Virus record (IMG/VR): IMGVR_UViG_3300023174_004998
Span: 1 to 64,000 of that record
Strand: one strand, 5' to 3'
Origin: a virus
DNA: 64,000 bases
How positions within the stretch are numbered: the stretch's first letter is position 1; each line of letters begins with the position of its first letter. The notes beneath the pieces are model-generated. The model did no database searches. It saw nothing but the letters and a program-made list of their open reading frames with translations, and was not told where the DNA came from. A program made the translations under genes and the position numbers. Below are positions 7,513 through 15,360 of this stretch, in pieces.

Positions 7513-7817
7513 TGTAAACGATTCCTCCTGGTTTCTGTATCGTGATCCTTGAATGCTTGTTCAAGCATGGCACGTTCTTCAGGATCCATGGATTCAAAAT
7601 CTTCATCTGTGAGCTGTCTGCTGTTGGCTCGTAGTTCTTCCGGAGTCATGTTGGCAAACATGCCGGTGAGTTCTGCCATGATAGCATCCAGTTCTTCTTG
7701 ACTGTCTACTTCAAGGTGATCAAAACAGCCAGGTGCAAACTCGACCTTTAGTGGCTCGCCTTCTACGGGTTCAATCTTGGTAGTGGCCGCAAGTTTGAGT
7801 TTTTTGTTTTCAGACAT
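7509..7817 (-). CDS. Small acidic phage protein
   Basis: A 102-residue acidic protein containing FAPGCFDHLEVDSQEELDA and a helical Glu-rich C-terminal half. It overlaps both neighbours by a few bases. Function unknown. Confidence 0.8.
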   Translation of the reverse strand: MSENKKLKLAATTKIEPVEGEPLKVEFAPGCFDHLEVDSQEELDAIMAELTGMFANMTPEELRANSRQLTDEDFESMDPEERAMLEQAFKDHDTETRRNRLQ

Positions 7818-8076
7818 TGGAGTTTTCCTTGTTTTCTTCGTAGTCTCGGATCATCCGATACAAAGGTTCAATCGGATCTCCTCTGCGCTCAATGACGTCC
7901 GGGCATGCTTCAGCCAATTTACTGAGATGATAATCGTCGGGAAAATGGCGCAACACACTCAATGCCCTGCGACGAATATCTTTGGGCACACGAGGGGTCT
8001 TTTGAGTATTCAGCAAATCTTCGCAGAACTGCTTGGCATACACAATGGCTCGATATCTTTCGTCTGGCAATGTCAT
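7810..8076 (-). CDS. BPSL0761-like small protein
   Basis: An 88-residue protein. The opening MTLPDERYRAIVYAKQF and the segment KTPRVPKDIRRRALSVLRHF match my memory of the BPSL0761 family, small proteins widespread in Betaproteobacteria whose function is unknown. The Met at 8076 is preferred: the longer frame would run back through the tRNA gene. It lies just downstream of the tRNA and probably shares its promoter. A host-derived origin is likely. Confidence 0.75.
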   Translation of the reverse strand: MTLPDERYRAIVYAKQFCEDLLNTQKTPRVPKDIRRRALSVLRHFPDDYHLSKLAEACPDVIERRGDPIEPLYRMIRDYEENKENSNV

Positions 8077-8090
8077 ATGTTTCCTTGATA

Positions 8091-8165
8091 TGGTGGGCCT
8101 ACTAAGAATTGAACTTAGACTCAATCGATTATGAGTCGACTGCTTTACCATTAAGCTATAGGCCC
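8091..8165 (-). tRNA. tRNA with CAU anticodon, probably tRNA-Ile2
   Basis: A full cloverleaf of 75 bases with encoded CCA. Acceptor GGGCCTA/TAGGCCC, D-arm GCTT/AAGC with GG in the loop, anticodon stem GTCGA/TCGAT with loop CTCATAA (anticodon CAT at 34-36), T-arm CTAAG/CTTAG with loop TTCAATT, discriminator A. CAU can mean Met or lysidine-modified Ile2. The C4-G69 and C5-G68 pairs and the CGACTCATAATCG anticodon arm resemble tRNA-Ile2, the TilS substrate that reads AUA; T4 also carries such a tRNA. It has its own promoter upstream. Confidence 0.9.
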
Positions 8166-8173
8166 ATGTGTAT

Positions 8174-8202
8174 ATTGTAGCAGAGTAGAGATTATTTGTC
8201 AA
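8174..8202 (-). promoter_or_regulatory. Sigma70 promoter for the tRNA
   Basis: TTGACA (8202-8197), 17 bases, TACAAT (8179-8174) with TGC just before the -10 (extended -10). Nine bases separate the -10 from the tRNA 5' end. The strongest host-type promoter in the window. Confidence 0.85.
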
Positions 8203-8203
8203 C

Positions 8204-8230
8204 AAAAAAATAGGATCCAAAAGGATCCTA
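8204..8230 (-). terminator. Strong intrinsic terminator
   Basis: TAGGATCC (8211-8218) pairs with GGATCCTA (8223-8230) around a 4-base loop; seven T residues follow on the minus strand. It ends transcripts of the glycosyltransferase gene and directly abuts the tRNA promoter, insulating the two units. Confidence 0.9.
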
Positions 8231-8271
8231 TACTGGTAACTTATCCTATTCTACGCCACCAGCGAGGCGAG

Positions 8272-9261
8272 TTATACCAAATTGTTTTTAAATATTTCCC
8301 ATGCTCGTTGCCAACTCCAACGTTGACTTCCTTGAACTACCAAATTTTGATCCAGGGTTAGACACTGATCCACTGCCACACGCAGGTCTTGAGACATGTA
8401 TCCTGTCACACCCTGATCAACCACATCCAAGGGGCCCTGCACAGGATATGCCGCAACTGGTGCGCCGCAGGCCATGGCCTCAATCATGACAATTCCAAAC
8501 GTCTCCCATTGGCTGGGGAAAACAAACACATCGGCCATTCGATAATAGTCCGCTAATTCTTTACCAGTTTTAAATCTCACAAATTCCACTTCGGGATATG
8601 TTGCTTCATATTCTTCACGCATGGGCCCATCTCCGACCATGATCTTGCGGGCACCGGGATAATCCAACCGAAAAAAATCTTCTAGATTCTTTTCTTTGCT
8701 CACACGGCTCACACACAACAGCAAAGGATTTTGATTGGGTCCCCGAGGTCTAGGGTAAAATATATCACGATCAACACCACGTGTCCAACTAACAATTTCG
8801 CCATCAAAGCCATGATCACGTAGTTCTTGGACCATGGTATCTGTGGTGGTTAGTACCTTACCTGAGTGTTTGTGAAACCAACGCACTAAAGGCCAAGTAA
8901 GGGCTTCAGGTATTCCAAACAGTTTTCTAAGTCCTTCCGGAAACTTAGTATGATAAGCAGTATTGTAGCGACGACCGTGTTTGTCAAGATATTGTCTAGC
9001 ACACAGACCCATAGGACCCTCTGTGGCGATATGGATATGATCCGGAGATATCTCCTCAATCGCCTGGCCGATCTTCCGGGGAAAGGCAATCTTGACTTCG
9101 TTGTAGCCAGGGCAATTAACATGGCGGAACCTCCCGGGATCAAGATAAACAACACGATAACCGTCGAGAAGCGCCATAGCCTCAATATTTTTGTAGGTCG
9201 TAACCACGCCATTGATCTGCTCCGATAAGTTATCAGTTATTATCAGTATAGTCTTTGTCAT
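8272..9261 (-). CDS. GT4-family glycosyltransferase
   Basis: A 329-residue GT-B glycosyltransferase. Visible features: YHTKFPEGL acceptor loop in the N-terminal domain, SRVSKEKNLEDFF at the start of the C-terminal domain, GDGPMREEYE, and the donor-binding E-x7-E signature in QWETFGIVMIEAMACG. It resembles bacterial retaining enzymes that add sugars to diacylglycerol or lipid carriers. It overlaps the LpxH-like gene by 29 bases, so they are co-expressed, and a terminator follows. Both enzymes point to membrane lipid or glycolipid remodelling of the host. N-terminal and C-terminal domains appear complete although the protein is rather short. Confidence 0.85.
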   Translation of the reverse strand: MTKTILIITDNLSEQINGVVTTYKNIEAMALLDGYRVVYLDPGRFRHVNCPGYNEVKIAFPRKIGQAIEEISPDHIHIATEGPMGLCARQYLDKHGRRYNTAYHTKFPEGLRKLFGIPEALTWPLVRWFHKHSGKVLTTTDTMVQELRDHGFDGEIVSWTRGVDRDIFYPRPRGPNQNPLLLCVSRVSKEKNLEDFFRLDYPGARKIMVGDGPMREEYEATYPEVEFVRFKTGKELADYYRMADVFVFPSQWETFGIVMIEAMACGAPVAAYPVQGPLDVVDQGVTGYMSQDLRVAVDQCLTLDQNLVVQGSQRWSWQRAWEIFKNNLV

Positions 9262-10009
9262 GTTCTTTAGTCCATGTTACTATTTCCCAACAACCGTCAT
9301 GGTGTTCTACCAGTGCTGTACAACTTTCGACCCAGTCACCGTCGTTCATGTAGGTAACACCATTGATTTCTTTGATCTCTGCGTGATGTATGTGTCCACA
9401 GATGACTCCATCAAAACCGCGTTTCTTACAGTAGTTGGCTAGATTTTCTTCAAACTTGAACATAAAGTCCACTGCTTTTTTTACTCTGTGCTTAAGATAA
9501 CGACTAAGACTAAAGTACCCAAAACCCAGTCTATGACGGATCCAATTAAATTTTGAATTAAGTGAAAGAATGAAGTCATATGCTTTGTCTCCTAAAAAAC
9601 TGAGCCAGGGTGCCAGTCTGGTAATGCCGTCAAACAGATCACCGTGTACCACAAGATAGTGTCGGCCGTCAACACCTATGTGTTCTGTTTGGTTATGTAT
9701 TTCTATCATGCCAAATGAGAAGCCATACGGTATCATGGGTCTTAGGAATTCATCATGATTGCCTGCTATGAATACTACACGAGTTCCACGCTTGGCATGT
9801 CCCAGTACTCTACGTACTACATTGGTATGGCTTTGCTTCCACCGCCACTTGTTTTGTTGAATCTTCCAGGCGTCGATGATGTCACCCACAAGATACAGTG
9901 TTTCGCAGGTGTTGTGTTTGAGAAAGTTGTTGAGAGCTTCAGCCTTGCAGTCTCGAGTTCCAAGATGCACATCTGAAATAAAGATAGACCTGTAGATTTT
10001 CTCTGGCAT
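9233..10009 (-). CDS. LpxH-like metallophosphoesterase
   Basis: A 258-residue calcineurin-like phosphoesterase related to UDP-2,3-diacylglucosamine pyrophosphatase. All metal motifs are present: SDVHLGT (DxH), VGDIIDAW (GDxxD), AGNHDEF (GNHD), VVHGDLFD and CGHIHHAEI (GHxH). LpxH-type enzymes act in lipid A synthesis; close relatives of this length (often paired with a glycosyltransferase in bacteria) have poorly defined substrates. A TAAATA box lies exactly five bases before the ATG and no ribosome site is visible, so a leaderless late message is possible. Confidence 0.85.
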   Translation of the reverse strand: MPEKIYRSIFISDVHLGTRDCKAEALNNFLKHNTCETLYLVGDIIDAWKIQQNKWRWKQSHTNVVRRVLGHAKRGTRVVFIAGNHDEFLRPMIPYGFSFGMIEIHNQTEHIGVDGRHYLVVHGDLFDGITRLAPWLSFLGDKAYDFILSLNSKFNWIRHRLGFGYFSLSRYLKHRVKKAVDFMFKFEENLANYCKKRGFDGVICGHIHHAEIKEINGVTYMNDGDWVESCTALVEHHDGCWEIVTWTKEHDKDYTDNN

Positions 10010-10014
10010 GCTAT

Positions 10015-10022
10015 TATTTACT
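10015..10022 (-). promoter_or_regulatory. Late-promoter-like box AGTAAATA
   Basis: TAAATA at 10020-10015 on the minus strand, then ATAGC and directly the ATG of the phosphoesterase. In T4 the transcript starts about six bases past the box, which here is the start codon itself. Confidence 0.4.
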
Positions 10023-10070
10023 GCAATGCCAGAAAAGTTTTATGACTGTTGTGTTACAGTTCTAGGTACA

Positions 10071-10277
10071 TTATCTTTCTGTGCCGTTGATCTTTCGTAG
10101 TCGTGTGATTTTTTCAAAATCCTCGCCGCATTCTTTGGAACAAAACGCACCCGGCGTTGGCTCCTCGCACACCAAACAATATCCTGTGATAGGCGGCACC
10201 TTGGGTCTACGATTTAGGTTTGTCTGTAGCCAAAGCTCTGTTGCGGCATCTGCATCGTCAAATAAATCACTCATCAA
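10071..10277 (-). CDS. Small zinc-ribbon-like protein
   Basis: A 68-residue protein with CLVCEEPTPGAFCSKECGED: a C-x2-C pair and a C-x3-C pair that could bind one zinc. The flanking residues are charged. Two adjacent Met codons (10277 and 10274) are possible starts. Unknown function; related small proteins are common in phages. Confidence 0.75.
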   Translation of the reverse strand: MMSDLFDDADAATELWLQTNLNRRPKVPPITGYCLVCEEPTPGAFCSKECGEDFEKITRLRKINGTER

Positions 10278-10289
10278 TGTTTTCCTCGA

Positions 10290-10589
10290 TTACTCATTAG
10301 TTTTTAATCCATTGCTCTTGCGATCAGTGGGCGTGTCAATGTCTTGAAATAGACGTTTTTCTTGAGTGGTCAATTTATCCTTGTGCGTTTTGCGTGGATT
10401 GCCACACAAGTAACAGTCTGGATTACCACAGTCCATGACATGGTGTTTGGCCAATCGATGGGGCTGATTAACTGCTTGATCAGCAGGAGTTAATCCGTGC
10501 TGTTTGGCAATTTTGAGTTGCTTGTTAATGGCGTTTTCATCTTTGTGCAACCGCCGTGAATGTTTGATTTTATCTTCGTCTTTACTCAT
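10290..10589 (-). CDS. Small conserved phage protein with C-x4-C-x2-C motif
   Basis: A 99-residue basic, His-rich protein. The core KHHVMDCGNPDCYLCGNP followed by RKTHKDKLTTQEKRLFQD is a pattern I have seen in many phage genomes, with no assigned function. The three cysteines and nearby histidines could hold zinc. A TAAATA box sits five bases before the ATG. Confidence 0.8.
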   Translation of the reverse strand: MSKDEDKIKHSRRLHKDENAINKQLKIAKQHGLTPADQAVNQPHRLAKHHVMDCGNPDCYLCGNPRKTHKDKLTTQEKRLFQDIDTPTDRKSNGLKTNE

Positions 10590-10594
10590 AACAA

Positions 10595-10602
10595 TATTTA
10601 AT
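10595..10602 (-). promoter_or_regulatory. Late-promoter-like box ATTAAATA
   Basis: TAAATA ends five bases before the ATG of the 10290-10589 gene, the same spacing as at 10015 and 56084. Confidence 0.4.
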
Positions 10603-10616
10603 CTCCCAATCCTCAG

Positions 10617-11162
10617 TTAACTTTTACACTTGAGCAAATTCAGCAAGTCTTGATATGTCAAGGTCTGTATGAGATAGTTATCCAAATGTACTTGTAGCGT
10701 TTCTGCGTTGATGTGAAACTGCCCTTCACCTACATTGCCTTTGTGCTGTTTGTTGTTGTAGCCAATGGTATCGTTGATCTTGTCTGGAGTGATGCGAAAA
10801 ATCTTGATGCAGTCATCAAAGAACAAACCATAGTAAAGAACTTCAAACTCAGACTTTTTGACCTGCTGTATATTGCACCAAAAATCATGCTCTTTCCAGT
10901 TCTTGAATTTTACGGCACGGTTGGCACTGGCTTCTGCGGCAATGCTTTCCAAGATATTGCTTTCTGTGATGGGAGTCAAGCTCTGTCGCACCGTGGAGAA
11001 TTTGACTTCTATGCGTTGGTTCAGCGTGGTATCAAATAAATCGTGAAAGATGTTTTTACTCTTATCCAGGCTCTTGATCAATTTGATCATGACTTCGGCT
11101 ACTTTGCCAAAGCGACGTGTGTTGAGTAAAAATATACCTTGTTTGAGTTCTTTTGCTGTCAT
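10617..11162 (-). CDS. Possible PD-(D/E)xK nuclease-like protein
   Basis: A 181-residue protein. The segment FDTTLNQRIEVKFSTVRQ contains an ExK following an acidic strand, a layout common in restriction-endonuclease-like folds. A later GEGQFHI stretch also occurs in some type II enzymes. The assignment is by motif only. The downstream gene at 11164 begins immediately. Alternative: structural or regulatory phage protein. Confidence 0.5.
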   Translation of the reverse strand: MTAKELKQGIFLLNTRRFGKVAEVMIKLIKSLDKSKNIFHDLFDTTLNQRIEVKFSTVRQSLTPITESNILESIAAEASANRAVKFKNWKEHDFWCNIQQVKKSEFEVLYYGLFFDDCIKIFRITPDKINDTIGYNNKQHKGNVGEGQFHINAETLQVHLDNYLIQTLTYQDLLNLLKCKS

Positions 11163-11163
11163 T

Positions 11164-11433
11164 TTAAATCTCCAGTTCTCTGGCCTGTAGCTTGATCCAA
11201 GTTAGTTCTTTTGTATGTATCTTTTCATGCACATCGCGGCCATGCATTCTAACCAACACAGCACCATTGGCGTTTTCTAACCATATGCGAGTGGCATGCT
11301 CATAGCATTGTCCGTGCAAGGTGCGCTGATATTGGGTACTGAATTCAGGGTGATACCCACGCTGGATAGCATAGCGAGTGGGCTTGTCAAACATCTTCAT
11401 TCCCTCAGGAAATTCATAATAGTAATCAATCAT
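11164..11433 (-). CDS. Small phage protein
   Basis: An 89-residue protein with aromatic N-terminus (MIDYYYEFPEGMKMF) and a central strand-rich part. Overlaps the upstream gene by four bases. Family not recognised. Confidence 0.75.
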   Translation of the reverse strand: MIDYYYEFPEGMKMFDKPTRYAIQRGYHPEFSTQYQRTLHGQCYEHATRIWLENANGAVLVRMHGRDVHEKIHTKELTWIKLQARELEI

Positions 11434-11645
11434 CGTCCGTAGGTCCTTTTTATTTTTTGTAGTGTTCTTTTAGCAAACTCTGCACTGGCATGGTCAGGGT
11501 ACATTCGCTTAATATCATCCAGTGCTGTCCACATCAGTTCGTGTTCATCTTGTAGGTCATACACTCGGTTGCGCAGATTGCTGGCATCCAAGATGCTCAT
11601 CACACCTGATATCACACGAGCAATTAGCAACGACCAAAAATTCAC
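11430..11645 (-). CDS. Small helical phage protein
   Basis: A 71-residue protein with a hydrophobic N-terminal segment (FWSLLIARVISGVMSIL) that could be a membrane anchor, followed by a charged helix. Its ATG lies directly after the previous gene. Family not recognised. Confidence 0.75.
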   Translation of the reverse strand: MNFWSLLIARVISGVMSILDASNLRNRVYDLQDEHELMWTALDDIKRMYPDHASAEFAKRTLQKIKRTYGR

Positions 11646-11873
11646 TCAATCCCATTTCAGTTTAAAAAGCACAGCATCCTTTTCATCAAAAAATCTATAT
11701 TCACCTACTTCGTCCCACTGTACACTGACGTCGCTGACATCTTGTACATGGTATCCTACATAGCTGGTACAGTTATTTCTAGCCCAACTGTCTATGTCCA
11801 ACCAATATTGTTCGGTCCGATTGTATCGATAACTGTTTTTGTTGTCATTGATATACACACTATGTACGTTCAT
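11646..11873 (-). CDS. Small phage protein, paralogue of the next gene
   Basis: A 75-residue protein ending YRFFDEKDAVLFKLKWD. The upstream neighbour ends FRFENPQDAMLFALRW, so both share a C-terminal strand pattern F/Y-R-F-x-x-x-x-DA-x-LF-x-L-x-W. I infer a diverged tandem pair. Function unknown. Confidence 0.75.
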   Translation of the reverse strand: MNVHSVYINDNKNSYRYNRTEQYWLDIDSWARNNCTSYVGYHVQDVSDVSVQWDEVGEYRFFDEKDAVLFKLKWD

Positions 11874-12141
11874 GCCTGCTCCATCTCAATGCAAACAACA
11901 TAGCATCCTGCGGGTTTTCAAAACGAAAAGCAAATCCATCTACTCCACCAACACCAATGCCATGTCTTGGAAAACGTTGGAAATCTTCCCATCCATGTAA
12001 ATGATAACATCCTCCTGGCGTTTTGTCAAGCCAAGCGATGATATCATTTGGCGCATGGTCTGCATGCTCCAGCATGGTCGCCCAAGAAACAACAATTTCT
12101 GTCCAATCGTTGGGAGGCGGCCATGTCTCAATCTTTGTCAT
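11860..12141 (-). CDS. Small phage protein, paralogue of the previous gene
   Basis: About 93 residues from the Met at 12141. It shares the C-terminal signature described for 11646-11873 and contains PGGCYHLHGWEDFQRFP. Overlaps both neighbours. Unknown function. Confidence 0.7.
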   Translation of the reverse strand: MTKIETWPPPNDWTEIVVSWATMLEHADHAPNDIIAWLDKTPGGCYHLHGWEDFQRFPRHGIGVGGVDGFAFRFENPQDAMLFALRWSRHERT

Positions 12142-12430
12142 TGAGTTGATCGGCAAACTTGATCAGGAACCAACTCTGAGCCGATTCCGTATAAAAATCC
12201 AACACAGTGTACTCTTGATAGAATCCATAGGCCTGTCCGTTTTCTCGACGACCAGTTTCTACCCACTCTTTGTGATAGCGTTGAGTGAATCCCAACACCT
12301 TTTTCATTTTTGATCTGATCAAGAGTACACTGGGCTCGTCCTTGTACTCCTGTGTAAGCACCAGCATGATGTCTTGCCACACACGATGTGGCATGGTGAT
12401 CATGTCGTTGGTTATTTTGTGAGGTCGCAT
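12128..12430 (-). CDS. Small phage protein
   Basis: A 100-residue protein, mixed helix and strand (TVLDFYTESAQSWFLIKF at the end). Its start overlaps the radical SAM gene by 19 bases. The C-terminal segment resembles the aromatic strand pattern of its two downstream neighbours, so it may belong to the same group. Confidence 0.7.
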   Translation of the reverse strand: MRPHKITNDMITMPHRVWQDIMLVLTQEYKDEPSVLLIRSKMKKVLGFTQRYHKEWVETGRRENGQAYGFYQEYTVLDFYTESAQSWFLIKFADQLNDKD

Positions 12431-13578
12431 GCAGGTCTCACAGCTTCTAACTCAGGTATGTAATCTTTCAACTGGATTCCTCTGCTTGCATCCAGTTGAT
12501 CGTTGTAGGCAAAAAATTTGTTTAACTTAGTTGCACCAACCACAGCAGTTTTTATACCATTGATAAAATAGTCAATCCTGTTGCGGTAGAAATCATCAAT
12601 TTCATAATTGCGTGATTGCTTACACTGTTCAAGATCTGCTAGAGCAAGCTCTTTGTTGGGAAACAAGAAAGGTGACACTTCTGCATCCGACCTGGGATTC
12701 ATTGCTTCGTTGATCAAGATCACAGGTACATTGTATTCTCGATCTAGGAACTTTATCAACTGACTTAGATTGGCAATATTCCAAATACTAGCACATACAC
12801 TAAAACAAACTTGATCTGTGATGGTTCTCAAACGATGTATGTTGCGAGTCAATGTGGTCCAGTCCGACGGCCAGCGTATGTAACGATTCACTTGATCATA
12901 TCCATCGATGCTCACAGTAAACTGCACATTGGTAAATTTGCTCAACAATTCAAACACCCGCGGATTCACATTGGTAGCGTTGGTAATGACCATGAGCTCT
13001 ATGTCTTGTCTACCATGCTCCAGTGCCTGTGAAAGAAATGTTTGAAACTCAGGCATGATGGTGGGCTCGCCGCCAGCTACAATAACTTTTTCTACAGTGT
13101 GGTAATCAACGACTTCGCTGAGTTTGACACGTCTACTGGTATCAACCACAGTCCATCCAATGCGTTCATATTCTTTGACCAACTGCGAACTAGCGCCTGG
13201 ATGGCACATGCGACAGCTTAAATTGCAGGTGTTGTCATTGCGGATGTCGTAATATCGTACTGCAGGCTGTACTTGATCTAGTGTAGTGATACCCGTCTTA
13301 GTCATCCATTCCGCACTGTCACGCTGACGGTAGCTTTCACCACCATTGGCTTCAACCTTGTAGCAATTCTGGCACTCCCGCACAGGTATTCCGGCCAGCA
13401 TGTCTGACCGTATGCGTTGGAAGTCTGGATCTGTGGCATAATCAAAACCCACAGGAAATTGCTTGATGTTATCTCCATAGCAACAAGGCTTTATAGCATC
13501 ATTCTCATTGACGTGCAGATGCACAAACGGCATCATGCAAAATGATTGATTTTGTTCTAGCAGTTGTTTAGGATCCAT
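12412..13578 (-). CDS. Radical SAM protein with N-terminal extra cluster
   Basis: A 388-residue radical SAM enzyme. The SAM cluster motif is CNLSCRMCH (C-x3-C-x2-C) near residues 118-126, followed by VAGGEPTI (GGE motif) and SIDGYD. Ahead of it, CMMPFVHLHVNENDAIKPCC and ECQNCYK carry four cysteines that could bind an auxiliary Fe-S cluster, as in twitch/SPASM relatives but placed N-terminally. The enzyme probably modifies a peptide, sugar or nucleotide; no substrate is evident nearby. TTAAATA lies just upstream of the ATG. A second such enzyme is at 24959-26356. Confidence 0.85.
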   Translation of the reverse strand: MDPKQLLEQNQSFCMMPFVHLHVNENDAIKPCCYGDNIKQFPVGFDYATDPDFQRIRSDMLAGIPVRECQNCYKVEANGGESYRQRDSAEWMTKTGITTLDQVQPAVRYYDIRNDNTCNLSCRMCHPGASSQLVKEYERIGWTVVDTSRRVKLSEVVDYHTVEKVIVAGGEPTIMPEFQTFLSQALEHGRQDIELMVITNATNVNPRVFELLSKFTNVQFTVSIDGYDQVNRYIRWPSDWTTLTRNIHRLRTITDQVCFSVCASIWNIANLSQLIKFLDREYNVPVILINEAMNPRSDAEVSPFLFPNKELALADLEQCKQSRNYEIDDFYRNRIDYFINGIKTAVVGATKLNKFFAYNDQLDASRGIQLKDYIPELEAVRPACDLTK

Positions 13579-13585
13579 TGCCTAT

Positions 13586-13873
13586 TTAACGAGTTAGTTG
13601 TGCCCAGATCATCCATTCTTTAAAAGCATTGTACACGAGTTGCGCTTCTTTGTCATCCTGAGGAACTTTCACCCCACGTACCCAAAATCCGTCTGGGCCA
13701 ACTCTGAGCATTTCACTGCCGCCGGCCATGCAAGTTATGGTGTTGGGATTGTGATCGTTTCGGAAGGTGTATCCAGAGTCACTGGGAGGAACTGCTCCAT
13801 ACAACGGATCCAATTTCATTTCTGCCATGGTACGATCATGATCTTCCTGCCAAAAATCGTGTTGTGTTTTCAT
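13586..13873 (-). CDS. Small conserved phage protein
   Basis: A 95-residue protein starting at the Met at 13873, which overlaps the stop of the gene upstream by one base. The core SEMLRVGPDGFWVRGVKVPQ is a recognisable phage motif of unknown function. Confidence 0.75.
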   Translation of the reverse strand: MKTQHDFWQEDHDRTMAEMKLDPLYGAVPPSDSGYTFRNDHNPNTITCMAGGSEMLRVGPDGFWVRGVKVPQDDKEAQLVYNAFKEWMIWAQLTR

Positions 13874-14544
13874 CACCAAGCTCCGGGCCACGCGGCATAA
13901 CGATTGATTGCTGTATAAGCTGAACACATCTTTTTGGCCATGTCACTCTTGTGGCGACGGCTCCAATAGCGATCAGCGATAACAGTGAGATCTTCTAGAT
14001 CTTCTCTAGAGCCTGACCACTTGATATCAGCCACTGCCAAAGGACGGCCACGCCAGGACGCAAATCCATGATCCCAAATACGTTGTATGATATCCTGCCT
14101 ATTGGTCAGTCTGGTGCCAGTAGACAAGTCATAAATGCCGTGTGTTTTGCGTGTGGCAAAAGCACGACGCCAGGTCCTAAAACTGTGACAAAAGCCCTGC
14201 CCAGAATCTTGTACAGAGAAGTCTATGTTGGGAGAATCTATCCACTCTCGGTATTGTTGGGTCCACTCTCTGGGCAAAAGATCTTGCTCTATGCTGTTGC
14301 TGTTGTGATCGGCCAAGTACTGGATTTTGTTTCCATGCAACACAAGATGAGTGGCGCTGTGTTTCTTGCCCAAGGACAACAAGAAATCTAAGTTGCTGGC
14401 CGCATCTTCATCAGCTTTGGGGCCAATGGTAAACATCAGCAAGGCATCGCTTTCCTTGGTATTATACCCTGCACCCCAACGATAGCCTCGACGTAGTCGT
14501 TCTTCAGCATCACGCACGGCATAGATATTTTCGTATTTTAGCAT
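13873..14544 (-). CDS. Hypothetical phage protein
   Basis: A 223-residue protein rich in Trp, Arg and Asp. A run of short helices and the segment DIIQRIWDHGFASWRGRP stand out; no catalytic motif is evident. It overlaps neighbours by one base on both sides. Confidence 0.75.
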   Translation of the reverse strand: MLKYENIYAVRDAEERLRRGYRWGAGYNTKESDALLMFTIGPKADEDAASNLDFLLSLGKKHSATHLVLHGNKIQYLADHNSNSIEQDLLPREWTQQYREWIDSPNIDFSVQDSGQGFCHSFRTWRRAFATRKTHGIYDLSTGTRLTNRQDIIQRIWDHGFASWRGRPLAVADIKWSGSREDLEDLTVIADRYWSRRHKSDMAKKMCSAYTAINRYAAWPGAW

Positions 14545-14774
14545 CAGCGTACCCTTTCAATTATTTCTCTAGCATCAGGAAACTCTGTGATACCTTCTAA
14601 AAACTCTTCTAGCATCTCGTGTATCAACAAGGTTCTGAGACTTTGTGCTTGTTGTTGATCGGTTTTAGGAAGACTGCGAACAAAATTTTCAACTGATTGT
14701 TCGTCATCCAGTGTCCACATGATATCCAACAAGGCCACTTGCTTCTTGGTAAGTCCCTCAATCTTATACTCCAT
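14544..14774 (-). CDS. Small helical phage protein
   Basis: A 76-residue acidic, largely helical protein (DEQSVENFVRSLPKTDQQQA). Overlaps both neighbours. Unknown function; could be an early regulatory protein. Confidence 0.75.
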   Translation of the reverse strand: MEYKIEGLTKKQVALLDIMWTLDDEQSVENFVRSLPKTDQQQAQSLRTLLIHEMLEEFLEGITEFPDAREIIERVR

Positions 14775-14982
14775 GATTCAGCTCCTTGAGTTCGTACTCA
14801 CTAAGGTCAATGATGTTGTTCAAATCTTTTGCGCCACGACGAATGTAGGCTGTGCCACCATCAGTGAAGATCTCTCCACATTTGCAACGAACAAAACTGT
14901 GACGACCAACACTTTCAATGATATCTTCGCACAGTCGGCACTGGCAACGATTGCGTATTACACGATAAAGCATGTCATCCAT
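14764..14982 (-). CDS. DUF7695-like zinc-ribbon protein
   Basis: A 72-residue protein with four cysteines in CQCRLCEDIIESVGRHSF and RCKCGEIFTDGG, a two-knuckle zinc ribbon, followed by YIRRGAKD and DLSEYE. I recall this arrangement from the DUF7695 group, common in phages and bacteria. Possibly nucleic-acid binding. Confidence 0.8.
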   Translation of the reverse strand: MDDMLYRVIRNRCQCRLCEDIIESVGRHSFVRCKCGEIFTDGGTAYIRRGAKDLNNIIDLSEYELKELNHGV

Positions 14983-14991
14983 AATTACTCC

Positions 14992-15360
14992 TTATTTTAC
15001 CAATGTTAACCAGACTTGTTCTTTTTCGTAGGCTGTTCGATATTCAGATCTAAATCCGTGTGTGTCACGTGCCCAGGCCGCTACCTTGTCATAGTTGCCC
15101 CAGGCCACTTCAGGACATTCCGTAGTGATCCATCGACCAATGGCCCACATCATCTGACGATTGGCAGTGTCAGCACAAGCAATAGCACGTGGCATGTCCA
15201 TGGCCAGCATGGCAGTGAGAAATCCGCCAGGCTCATAGCCATTGACCAAGTACAGAGTGAGAGCTTGTTGAGTATGATCAGGAATAGTCATACCCATGAA
15301 GCCTGGTTCACCGGTTTCAAAGTCCAGCATCTTGTTAGTAAGTAGTCTTTTCTTTTTCAT
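14992..15360 (-). CDS. Conserved phage protein
   Basis: A 122-residue protein with IPDHTQQALTLYLVNGYEPG and AMDMPRAIACADTANRQ, a sequence pattern found in T4-like phages. Helical throughout. Unknown function. It overlaps the upstream gene by four bases. Confidence 0.8.
   Translation of the reverse strand: MKKKRLLTNKMLDFETGEPGFMGMTIPDHTQQALTLYLVNGYEPGGFLTAMLAMDMPRAIACADTANRQMMWAIGRWITTECPEVAWGNYDKVAAWARDTHGFRSEYRTAYEKEQVWLTLVK

Noticed and set aside
7348-7552. Plus-strand open frames opposite small phage genes
   Set aside because: No family resemblance, opposite to the gene direction of the region and no ribosome site.
8077-8220. Upstream extension of the BPSL0761-like gene
   Set aside because: The extension runs back through the tRNA gene and its promoter, so the Met at 8076 is used.
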